This document shows, piece after piece, positions 1 to 6,936 of a DNA stretch of 9,290 nt. The notes beneath the pieces were generated by a model. It was given only the letters and a program-made list of their open reading frames with translations, was not told the DNA's origin and ran no database searches. The translations under genes were made by a program, and so were the position numbers. The stretch is taken from positions 1 to 9,290 of the forward strand of contig CANHKE010000025.1 in the NCBI GenBank assembly GCA_947461155.1, written 5' to 3'. This DNA is from Cytophagaceae bacterium (lineage in GTDB: Bacteria; Bacteroidota; Bacteroidia; Cytophagales; Spirosomataceae). How positions within the stretch are numbered: the first letter of the stretch is position 1; every line of letters starts with the position of its first letter.

Positions 1-2129
1 CGGAACCCATGCGGGTGTTTTTGATTGGTGATTCCACAATGGCCGATAAAATTCCAGCGGATTTTCCAGAGACTGGTTGGGGGATGCCCTTTGCCAACTT
101 ATTCAATGAAGCGGTCGAAGTCCAAAACCATGCCTATAACGGACGAAGTTCCAAAAGCTTTCGTCGCGAAGGCCGCTGGGCCAAAGTACAATCCCAATTA
201 AAAAAAGGCGATTATGTGTTTATTCAGTTTGGCCATAACGATGCCAAAGCCAGCGACACGTCTCGCTACGCTCCTGCACAAACAGATTTTCGCGCGAATT
301 TAATTCGCTATGTAAAAGAGACGCGGGCTGCGGGGGCCACTCCGATCCTTTTAACACCTACACAAAGACGTAAATTCGATTCGACGGGTGTGTTTGTGGT
401 CCAACATGCAGACTATCCGACTGTGGTGCGGGAAGTTGCCGCACAAGAAAAAGTGCTATTGATCGATGTAGAAAAAGCAAGTAAGGCGATTATCCAGCAA
501 GAAGGCCCGGAAGGTGCTAAAAAACTTTTCTTGCATTATCCCGTAGGCATCTTTAAGAAATTTATGAAAGGGGTAGCGGATGATACCCATTTCTCTCCTT
601 ATGGTGCGTCGCGCATGGCAAATCTTGTTGCTGATGCAATAAACAATTCAACGGAACACCTAAAAAGCTTTTTAAAGAAATCAGCATTTAGCCAAAAATA
701 CGTATATGAATTACCTGTGGTGGCAACGACAGCCTTTAAGAAAGATACGTTTAATATCGAACAATATGGCGCAAAGCGTGCCGTGGGGGTGTTGAATACG
801 GGGGCAATCCAACAGGCGATTCGGGTGGCGAACCAACAAGGCGGAGGGGTCGTACTTATTCCGGCTGGTTTCTGGATCAGTGGACCGATTACGATTTTGT
901 CCCATGTGAATTTACATTTGGCGCAAGGTGCTGTTTTGCAGTTTAGCAATAACCCGAAAGATTATCCGCTGGTGCGCACGAATTGGGAGGGTGTGGATGC
1001 GATAAGGGCACAATCGCCGATTTCAGCTTTGGGCGCACGTAATATTGCAATTACGGGATTTGGGGTCATAGATGGAGCGGGAGAAGTGTGGCGACCGGTA
1101 AAGAAAGGAAAATTAACAGTTGGGGAATGGGATAAATTAGTCCGTTCGGGAGGTGTTTTGGATGCGAAAAAAGAAACTTGGTATCCGACTGCGGGCGCAT
1201 TGAAAGCGTCCACGATGGATCAGCCTGGTGTTGTCGCTGCGGGATTCACGGAAGCAAATACGGAGGAGATCAAGGAATTTGTGCGGCCAAATATGATTAG
1301 TTTACGCGAATGTGAACAGATTTTATTGGAGGGAGTTACGTTTCAAAATTCCCCTGCGTGGAATGTGCATCCATTGTTATGTAAGCATTTGACTGTTGAA
1401 AATATTACCGTCAAAAATCCATGGTATGCGCAGAATGGGGATGGGATTGATATTGAATCATGCGAATTTGTGACTTTGCGTAATTCTAGATTCGATGTGG
1501 GTGATGATGGCATTTGTTTGAAATCGGGTAAAGACGCTGAGGGCCGCAAACGCGGTCGGCCCAGCGCACACATTTTGATTGAAAATTGTGTTGTATTTCA
1601 TGGGCACGGCGGGGTTGTGGTGGGCAGTGAGATGTCGGGAGGCGTTCACGATTTATTTGTGCGCAATTGCCAATTTTTAGGAACGGATGTGGGTTTGCGA
1701 TTTAAGACCGCGCGCGGCCGAGGAGGTATCGTGGAAAATGTATTTATTCGTGATATTTCGATGAAAAATATTGCTGGAGAGGCGATTTTAATTGATATGT
1801 ATTATCAGGGAAAAGACCCGGTGGCGACGTATGGGAATGGTGGCGAACCGCCTAAAATTGAAATACTACCTGTAAATGAGGGGACGCCGCAGTTTAAACA
1901 TATATTTGTGGAGAATGTGGTAGCAAAGGGTGCGGAAACGGGATTATTGATTCGCGGTTTACCCGAAATGCCGATTCACCATATAGAATTGTCAAATATA
2001 GATATCGAAAGTGTGCAAGGATATCGCGTGATTGAGGCGAAGGATATTACGTTAAAACAGGCGAAATTCACGGAAACGGGTACGAAGAAATCGGAGATTT
2101 TTCATACAAAGAATTTTAAAATCAATTAG
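1..2129 (+). CDS. Rhamnogalacturonan acetylesterase-like (CE12) / GH28 polygalacturonase fusion, 5' end cut by window
   Basis: This bifunctional pectin enzyme should remove acetyl esters from rhamnogalacturonan or galacturonan and hydrolyse galacturonic-acid linkages. Residues are numbered from the ATG at base 9. Residues 1-215 form an SGNH hydrolase: GDSTMA with nucleophile Ser9, block II NGRSS (44-48), GHND (75-78), and DDTH with Asp191 and His194. Residues about 240-700 form a GH28 right-handed beta-helix with all family motifs: NGDGID (476-481, Asp478), DD (499-500), GHG (His533) and RFK (Arg564, Lys566). Both active sites therefore look intact. The reading frame is open back to base 1, and the ATG at base 9 lies directly before the first beta-strand with no signal peptide. 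The true start, probably with a signal peptide, is thus likely left of the window, and that ATG is probably internal. The pairing with a nearby GH2 enzyme supports a pectin role. Exact GH28 specificity (homogalacturonan or rhamnogalacturonan, endo or exo) cannot be read from the sequence. Confidence 0.93.
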   Translation, partial: EPMRVFLIGDSTMADKIPADFPETGWGMPFANLFNEAVEVQNHAYNGRSSKSFRREGRWAKVQSQLKKGDYVFIQFGHNDAKASDTSRYAPAQTDFRANLIRYVKETRAAGATPILLTPTQRRKFDSTGVFVVQHADYPTVVREVAAQEKVLLIDVEKASKAIIQQEGPEGAKKLFLHYPVGIFKKFMKGVADDTHFSPYGASRMANLVADAINNSTEHLKSFLKKSAFSQKYVYELPVVATTAFKKDTFNIEQYGAKRAVGVLNTGAIQQAIRVANQQGGGVVLIPAGFWISGPITILSHVNLHLAQGAVLQFSNNPKDYPLVRTNWEGVDAIRAQSPISALGARNIAITGFGVIDGAGEVWRPVKKGKLTVGEWDKLVRSGGVLDAKKETWYPTAGALKASTMDQPGVVAAGFTEANTEEIKEFVRPNMISLRECEQILLEGVTFQNSPAWNVHPLLCKHLTVENITVKNPWYAQNGDGIDIESCEFVTLRNSRFDVGDDGICLKSGKDAEGRKRGRPSAHILIENCVVFHGHGGVVVGSEMSGGVHDLFVRNCQFLGTDVGLRFKTARGRGGIVENVFIRDISMKNIAGEAILIDMYYQGKDPVATYGNGGEPPKIEILPVNEGTPQFKHIFVENVVAKGAETGLLIRGLPEMPIHHIELSNIDIESVQGYRVIEAKDITLKQAKFTETGTKKSEIFHTKNFKIN

Positions 2130-2134
2130 CTCCT

Positions 2135-2169
2135 TACCTTTGCCAATCCTCCAAGGTTTGGCAAAGGTA
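2135..2169. terminator. Possible hairpin terminator after the CE12-GH28 gene
   Basis: The perfect 12-bp arms enclose 11 bases (TCCTCCAAGGT), in which CCT/AGG can add three further pairs after a T-T mismatch. Its place 5 bp after a stop codon suits transcript termination or 3'-end protection. No T-run follows on either strand, so it is not a classical intrinsic terminator. Both arms also read TACCTTTG outward-in, which matches the Bacteroidota -7 box TAnnTTTG on either strand. No TTTG -33 box lies at the right distance on the plus strand, so a promoter role is only a possibility. Confidence 0.45.
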
Positions 2170-2202
2170 GTGTAAATCAAGTTCAGTAAACTGATAATCT
2201 TA
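2135..2202 (+). repeat. 68-bp direct repeat, copy 1 (hairpin plus AT-rich tail)
   Basis: This is the first of two direct copies that bracket the DUF1569 gene; the other is at 2663-2730. Bases 2135-2169 (35 bp) are identical in both copies and form a hairpin with 12-bp arms TACCTTTGCCAA / TTGGCAAAGGTA. The 33-bp tail (2170-2202) matches the other copy at 24 of 33 positions by my hand alignment, giving 59/68 overall. The copy starts 5 bp after the stop of the CE12-GH28 gene, and its last base is the A of the next gene's ATG. I see no transposase and no clear target-site duplication. It may be a REP-like intergenic element or a locally duplicated terminator. Confidence 0.8.
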
Positions 2203-2660
2203 TGCCATATCCTTCTATTTATCTGGCGTCTACAACGCAGGAATTGTTTCATCGAATCGATCAATTAAATCCAAATAGACCAGCACTTTGGGGAAAAATG
2301 ACTGTTGGCCAAATGCTTTCACATTGCTCCGTCCCCTATGAACAGATACTCGGTTTGAATACGCAGCAACCGCCAATGTTTATGCGGATTATTTTGAATT
2401 TATTTTTGAAAAAATCGATGGTCAATGAAGTACCTTATAAACAAAACTTACCCACGGCGCCAAGCTTTATTCGAACAGAACATTATGATGTGGAAAAAGA
2501 AAAAGAGCGTTTAAAGGGATTTATTAAATCGATCCAAGAATTAGGCGCTGAAAAATTAGCGACAACACCGTCGTTAAGTTTGGGGAAATTGACAGCCACA
2601 GAATGGAATAATTTGCTGTATAAACACATCGATCATCACCTGAAACAATTTGGTGTTTAA
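2202..2660 (+). CDS. DUF1569 / DinB-like small protein
   Basis: This cytoplasmic protein of 152 residues has no signal peptide or membrane segment. It resembles the DUF1569 branch of the DinB/YfiT-like four-helix-bundle superfamily. The recognisable pieces are WGKMTVGQMLSHC (residues 30-42, His41) near the N-terminus and a C-terminal helix with KHIDHH (His142, His145, His146). In DinB-like folds a histidine of this kind plus a C-terminal HxxxH bind a divalent metal; here His41 with His142 and His146 would fit. The biochemical role is unknown, though thiol-transferase or hydrolase activities occur in relatives. An in-frame TAA at 2187-2189 forces the start to 2202 or very near it. There is no clear ribosome binding site, as is usual in Bacteroidota. 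The gene lies between two copies of a 68-bp repeat and has no evident link to the pectin enzymes beside it. Confidence 0.85.
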   Translation: MPYPSIYLASTTQELFHRIDQLNPNRPALWGKMTVGQMLSHCSVPYEQILGLNTQQPPMFMRIILNLFLKKSMVNEVPYKQNLPTAPSFIRTEHYDVEKEKERLKGFIKSIQELGAEKLATTPSLSLGKLTATEWNNLLYKHIDHHLKQFGV

Positions 2661-2662
2661 CC

Positions 2663-2697
2663 TACCTTTGCCAATCCTCCAAGGTTTGGCAAAGGTA
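2663..2697. terminator. Possible bidirectional hairpin terminator between converging genes
   Basis: The same 12-bp-arm hairpin as at 2135-2169 sits between the stop codons of the plus-strand DUF1569 gene and the minus-strand GH2 gene. A near-symmetrical hairpin is well placed to end transcription from both sides. The plus-strand side is followed by an A-rich stretch rather than a T-run, and the minus-strand side also lacks a T-run, so termination is inferred from position and shape only. Confidence 0.5.
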
Positions 2698-2730
2698 AGG
2701 GGAAAAAAGTTCAAGAAATTGATAATTTTA
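2663..2730 (+). repeat. 68-bp direct repeat, copy 2
   Basis: This is the second copy of the repeat at 2135-2202, in the same orientation and 528 bp further on. The first 35 bp (2663-2697) are identical to copy 1 and the AT-rich tail (2698-2730) has diverged. It begins 2 bp after the stop of the DUF1569 gene and ends exactly on the stop codon (2728-2730) of the converging GH2 gene, filling nearly all of that intergenic gap. Perfect hairpins beside drifting tails suggest the hairpin is the conserved part. Confidence 0.8.
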
Positions 2731-5421
2731 CTTCCGTAAAATCAAGATACTCGGATCCATCACGTATCGCCCAGACTGATCCCCATAAAGCGCCAAACCA
2801 CCCCACAACGATTCAAATCGAATGACTAGTTTGCCCGTTTTAGCAGCGGATTGCCAAGCAGCTGGCGGGATCACACCCTGAACCAAAAATCCATACGTAC
2901 CCGCCTCGTCCAACTTATTATTTCGTGCCTGATAATGCCACGAAAGAACACCCCGATGATCCGCAGGGTCATCGGCTAAAACAGTCTCTAATGCCGTAAT
3001 TCCATTGACCGAAACGCGTAGCGACGAAGGGGATGCATACACATCCGTTTGCGGATACGCATTTGGATTCACACCCGGATCAAAAGTTCCTTTGCCCAAC
3101 ATGTAATCTCCATCCATTTTCCCACCATCCGAACGATCCTTACCCAACACAGGCTTCGAAGAAGCCTCCACCATAAACCGCACCTCAGCGACTTCCGTGC
3201 CCGAAAAAGGAAATTCATATTCAAAATAACCAGCTCCTGCCCCATTCACCTTTTGGCCCAAAACCCCCGTCCACTGCTTCTCCGGCCAGACCGCACTGCT
3301 GTATTGCTCCACCGGAACGGAAACAAATGCAAGCTTCGTATTCGAAGGTTGCGTATTTCCCACTTCGACGATTACATGACCAAAATTACGATGCAGCACC
3401 TTTCCAGAAGCATCAATTAGCAAAAAGGTAAGGGTGTTCACCGACTTGTCTTTGGGCAAGACGACAGCCAATGAATCGAGCGCCTTCACATCCCAAGGAG
3501 CAAATTTCACAGGCAATTCCTTCGTCCAATGCGTTTGTTTTTCTCCCCAGGCCGTCACACCATCAAACGAAATTTTCAAACGTAACGAGCCCGATAAATC
3601 TGTCATTGATGACAAATGAAGTGGGATTTTGACAGTTTCGCCAGCCTTACCTGACCATGTTATTTCCTGACCCGTCGAAAGATAAAAAGGACCATGTAAA
3701 TCTCTCAAAGTCATCCCGGGAACGATCGCACCTAAGCCAGTCTCCTTTTCCGTCCGATCAAATTTATAATAGCCATTCCACTCATTAATCACATCATGGT
3801 GCTCCGTATACAACCATCCCGCCATCTTCGGATGATTCCGAAACGAATTCATCGCCTTATGGTAATCAAACGTATAATCCACATCACCCGTACTCCCTTG
3901 ATACCCCCAAACATTCCCAAACTCCGAATTAATCATCGGCTGAGCCCCTTGTACATATCCCTTCTCAAAATTCCATTGACTTCCCGGAAACAAATTCTTC
4001 GACTGATCATCCATCAATTTATCCCACTCATATCCTGCCTGATAGGCGTGCCATGACTGAATATCCGTCTCCGTATGTCCACGACCACAACAAATCGAAT
4101 TGTCTTCCACGAGCCGCGTTGGATCTAACGATTTGGCCAAACGATAAACCGATGCTACCCATTGCTGCGTCTCCGGCGTGTAAACCGACTTCTTATCTTT
4201 TTTAGTAAATAAGCCCCAAGTCTCATTAAACGTAATCCAAGAAAATATCGCCGGGTGATTAAAATCACGCTTCAGCATCTCATGCAAGGTGTATTCCGTT
4301 TCCCGCTGCATATCCGCATCCGGTTCTCCCCACGAATTTGGCACATCAGACATAACCAATAAGCCCAATTTATCCGCCCAATATAACTTCCGAGGAATGT
4401 CCACTTTAATGTGCGTCCGAATACCATTCAATCCAATCCGCTTGCTCCGAATAATTTCATCCTTCATAAATGCATCGGATGGAAACGTATAAAAACCATC
4501 GGGATGGTAGCTTTGGTCTAAGGCCAACTGCACATAAATGGGTTTATTGTTCAACGCAATGTAAGGTATCTGTGAACCAGGCAATGCCGTCACCGAAATC
4601 TTACGGAAACCAAAATACCCGCGCACCTGATCAATCCCTAAACTCAAAGTTAAATCATATAAAAACGGTTCTTCCAAAGACCATAGATGCGGATTTTTCA
4701 ACTGAACAGAAAGCTCCGCTGAAGCATCCCCCTTTTTAATCGGAACACGTGCCGATTGCCCATTGGCTAATCTCACCTGTAAAACGGCATCTTTGGAAGC
4801 CACACCCCCTAAATAGGTTTTGATCCGCACCCGACCCTTATCGATATCCGGATAAACCGCATAATGATCAATGTAATCCGCACCCCTAGCATCTAAATAA
4901 ACCGTCTGCCAAAGTCCCCGCGCATTGCCATACCCTTGCTTTCCATACAACGTAAACATGCGTCGCTTATCATCCACGCGAATGTCCACACGCTGTGTTC
5001 CACCTGTCAAAAATGGAGTCACATCAAAATCAAAAGGTGTATATCCCCCTTTATGCTCGCCTACAAACCGACCATTCACATAGACGGATGTATGCCAATC
5101 AGACGCTCCAATATTCAAAAACACACGGCGCGATCCCCATGCCGCAGGCACCTGAAAAGTCCGATGATACCAGGCGACATCCGCCTCGTCCTTAACGCCA
5201 GAAAGTTTCGATCCCCAAGGAAATGGTACTTGAATTTTTTTTGTGAATTTGGAAGGTACGACACTGCTTGAGTCAAACGCAAAATCCCATGTTCCGTTTA
5301 AATTCAACCAATGCGCCCGCTCTAAATCAGGTCTCGGATGTTCCGGCAGCGGTTGCTTATTTTTTTGACCAAAAGCGAATAAGCTCACTCCCAAGAATAG
5401 GAGTATCAGATGTTTTTTCAT
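2728..5421 (-). CDS. Secreted glycoside hydrolase family 2 (beta-galactosidase type)
   Basis: This enzyme of 897 residues should cleave non-reducing terminal beta-linked sugars outside the cytoplasm by a retaining mechanism. A signal peptide covers residues 1-18 (two lysines, hydrophobic core, likely cut after AFG); there is no lipobox cysteine. Residues about 30-180 are the GH2 sugar-binding jelly roll (ASDWHTSVYVNG, then GGYTPFDFDVT). About 185-277 is the immunoglobulin-like domain ending GYFGFRKISV. About 285-580 is the TIM barrel, with acid/base Glu400 in FNETWG and nucleophile Glu500 in NSEFGNVWG. An extra beta-rich region of about 200 residues (695-897, with SLRVSVNG) looks like a galactose-binding-type domain. 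The LacZ-type CEYAH motif is absent, and I see no NxK motif of the beta-glucuronidase type after the nucleophile, so substrate is open. The nearby CE12-GH28 gene suggests pectin side chains. It is divergent from gpsA across a 101-bp gap in which I found no strong promoter match. Confidence 0.92.
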   Translation of the reverse strand: MKKHLILLFLGVSLFAFGQKNKQPLPEHPRPDLERAHWLNLNGTWDFAFDSSSVVPSKFTKKIQVPFPWGSKLSGVKDEADVAWYHRTFQVPAAWGSRRVFLNIGASDWHTSVYVNGRFVGEHKGGYTPFDFDVTPFLTGGTQRVDIRVDDKRRMFTLYGKQGYGNARGLWQTVYLDARGADYIDHYAVYPDIDKGRVRIKTYLGGVASKDAVLQVRLANGQSARVPIKKGDASAELSVQLKNPHLWSLEEPFLYDLTLSLGIDQVRGYFGFRKISVTALPGSQIPYIALNNKPIYVQLALDQSYHPDGFYTFPSDAFMKDEIIRSKRIGLNGIRTHIKVDIPRKLYWADKLGLLVMSDVPNSWGEPDADMQRETEYTLHEMLKRDFNHPAIFSWITFNETWGLFTKKDKKSVYTPETQQWVASVYRLAKSLDPTRLVEDNSICCGRGHTETDIQSWHAYQAGYEWDKLMDDQSKNLFPGSQWNFEKGYVQGAQPMINSEFGNVWGYQGSTGDVDYTFDYHKAMNSFRNHPKMAGWLYTEHHDVINEWNGYYKFDRTEKETGLGAIVPGMTLRDLHGPFYLSTGQEITWSGKAGETVKIPLHLSSMTDLSGSLRLKISFDGVTAWGEKQTHWTKELPVKFAPWDVKALDSLAVVLPKDKSVNTLTFLLIDASGKVLHRNFGHVIVEVGNTQPSNTKLAFVSVPVEQYSSAVWPEKQWTGVLGQKVNGAGAGYFEYEFPFSGTEVAEVRFMVEASSKPVLGKDRSDGGKMDGDYMLGKGTFDPGVNPNAYPQTDVYASPSSLRVSVNGITALETVLADDPADHRGVLSWHYQARNNKLDEAGTYGFLVQGVIPPAAWQSAAKTGKLVIRFESLWGGLALYGDQSGRYVMDPSILILRK

Positions 5422-5522
5422 AGGTTTAGATTTGATTCGTGTCTCAACAAGACCGAAAACAAATTTGGCAATTTTTCTGATTGTTTCAGCTAAATTTTAA
5501 TTTAATAGGTAATTTTACAGCT

Positions 5523-6548
5523 ATGAGTCAATTAGAAGAATTAAAAAAGAAGATTCCAACACAAGTTGCGGTGATCGGAGGGGGCAGTTGGGCCACGGCA
5601 CTCGTTAAAATTTTATCTGAAAATCAGGTCAAAATCAAGTGGTGGATTCGTCGGAAATCGGATGTTGACTTCATACGCAAATACAATCACAATCCAAGTT
5701 ACCTCACCGATGTAGCTATCAATCCCCGCAAAGTAAAAACTTACAGCAAGATGTCGGATGCACTCGCGGGCGTTGAATATATTATTTTGGCTGTTCCCGC
5801 AGCATTTATCCCCGCTACGCTTAAGGATTTAAACCAAAAACATTTTGAGGGAAAGAAAATCGTTTCAGCCATCAAAGGCATGATTCCCGACGAAAATTTA
5901 TTGGTAACAGATTGGATGGAAAAAGCATTTAATGTACCCATTAGCCAAACCTGTGTAATTGCTGGCCCCTGTCACGCCGAAGAGGTCGCACTCGAAAAAC
6001 AGTCCTATTTGACTATTGCATCGCCATCTTTGTCAGTGGCTCAGTCCTTTTCGAATTTATTAAATAGCCGCTTTTTACAGGCGCACGCCATCGAAGACTT
6101 GTATGGCGTCGAATATTGCGCCGTTATTAAAAACATCATCGCCATCGCCTGCGGGATTACGCGAGGCCTCGGATTTGGTGATAACTTTCAAGCCGTTTTA
6201 GTGAGTAATGCGATGCAGGAAATCAAAATCTTCTTGGATGCCGTTTACCCCGAAGCCAAACGCGACTTGAATAGTTCCGGATATTTAGGGGATTTATTGG
6301 TGACAGCCTATTCGCAATTTTCGCGTAACCGTACCTTTGGAAACATGATCGGCCGAGGATATTCAGTCAAATCTGCACAAATCGAAATGAACATGATCGC
6401 GGAAGGCTACTATGCCGTACGCAGTATCTACTCGATTTCGCGCCAGCACCACATACACCTACCGATTATCGAAGCGGTGTATAACATCGTCTACGAAAAG
6501 GCAAATCCACAAGTGGAAATGAATAAATTAAAGGGCTTCTTAAAGTAA
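5523..6548 (+). CDS. gpsA: Glycerol-3-phosphate dehydrogenase [NAD(P)+]
   Basis: This cytoplasmic enzyme reduces dihydroxyacetone phosphate to sn-glycerol 3-phosphate, the backbone for phospholipid synthesis. It has 341 residues, normal for the family. The Rossmann nucleotide-binding motif VIGGGSWATA is at 17-26. SAIKGM (115-120, Lys118), GPCHAEEV (148-155), the catalytic-lysine region VIKN (Lys203) and GDLLVTAYSQFSRNRTFG (256-273) are the expected substrate and cofactor segments. I chose the ATG at 5523 because it places the Rossmann motif about 16 residues in, as usual. An upstream in-frame TTG at 5481 would add 14 residues without family resemblance. Upstream, TAAATTTT at 5491-5498 is one mismatch from the TAnnTTTG box, but its TTTG partner is 23 bases away, so the promoter is uncertain. 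Its 3' end overlaps the opposing HIT gene by 9 bp. Confidence 0.96.
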   Translation: MSQLEELKKKIPTQVAVIGGGSWATALVKILSENQVKIKWWIRRKSDVDFIRKYNHNPSYLTDVAINPRKVKTYSKMSDALAGVEYIILAVPAAFIPATLKDLNQKHFEGKKIVSAIKGMIPDENLLVTDWMEKAFNVPISQTCVIAGPCHAEEVALEKQSYLTIASPSLSVAQSFSNLLNSRFLQAHAIEDLYGVEYCAVIKNIIAIACGITRGLGFGDNFQAVLVSNAMQEIKIFLDAVYPEAKRDLNSSGYLGDLLVTAYSQFSRNRTFGNMIGRGYSVKSAQIEMNMIAEGYYAVRSIYSISRQHHIHLPIIEAVYNIVYEKANPQVEMNKLKGFLK

Positions 6549-6935
6549 GAAAGATTTAATTAAGGTAGCCGTCGCTGCCAAAGATTCCTGAGTCGGCTTC
6601 AACTTCTCCTGCGAAAAATTAATATCCAACATCCGGTTCATCGGGACCAAATGCACGTGTGCGTGTGGTACTTCCAAGCCAATGACCGCAACGCCAACCC
6701 GCTTGCATGGAATTGCTTTTTTGATCGCAGGCGCAATTTTTTGCGCAAACTTCATTAAGTCTCCAAGCATATCCGGTTCCAAGTCAAAAATATAATCCAC
6801 CTCCACTTTCGGTATCACTAACACGTGCCCCTCCACTAAGGGCATCACATCCAAGAACGCCATAAAGCGATCATCTTCCGCGATCAAATGACATGGAATC
6901 TCCCGATTCACAATTTTAGTAAAGATCGTTGCCAT
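6540..6935 (-). CDS. HIT family protein (nucleotide hydrolase/transferase)
   Basis: This is a small cytoplasmic histidine-triad protein of 131 residues, the usual length for the HINT/Hit group. Such proteins hydrolyse nucleoside phosphoramidates, AMP-lysine-type adducts or dinucleoside polyphosphates. The N-terminus IFTKIVNREIPCHLIAEDD (4-22), the segment GHVLVIPK (36-43) and the triad HAHVHL (His91, His93, His95) within EVPHAHVHLVP are all present. The middle His of the triad region (His95 by analogy) is the expected nucleophile. It follows kup with a single base between the kup stop codon and its ATG, so the two are almost certainly co-transcribed and perhaps translationally coupled. Its stop lies inside the last codons of gpsA on the opposite strand. 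The true nucleotide substrate cannot be told from sequence. Confidence 0.95.
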   Translation of the reverse strand: MATIFTKIVNREIPCHLIAEDDRFMAFLDVMPLVEGHVLVIPKVEVDYIFDLEPDMLGDLMKFAQKIAPAIKKAIPCKRVGVAVIGLEVPHAHVHLVPMNRMLDINFSQEKLKPTQESLAATATLIKSFLL

Positions 6936-6936
6936 G

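Noticed and set aside
599..949. 116-codon minus-strand open frame opposite the CE12-GH28 gene
   Set aside because: It is Cys- and Phe-rich with no domain, and lies opposite the linker and first GH28 strands of a clear gene.
2130..2735. Insertion sequence or transposon made of the two 68-bp repeats
   Set aside because: The copies are direct, not inverted, the enclosed gene is not a transposase, and no target-site duplication is visible.
3049..3420. 123-codon open frame on the plus strand opposite the GH2 gene
   Set aside because: It is rich in Arg, His and Ile as expected for an antisense shadow, with no motif, and the GH2 frame is continuous through it.
5481..5522. Extended gpsA start at a TTG codon, adding 14 residues
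   Set aside because: The added residues have no family resemblance, the start would be TTG, and the ATG at 5523 gives the normal distance to the Rossmann motif.
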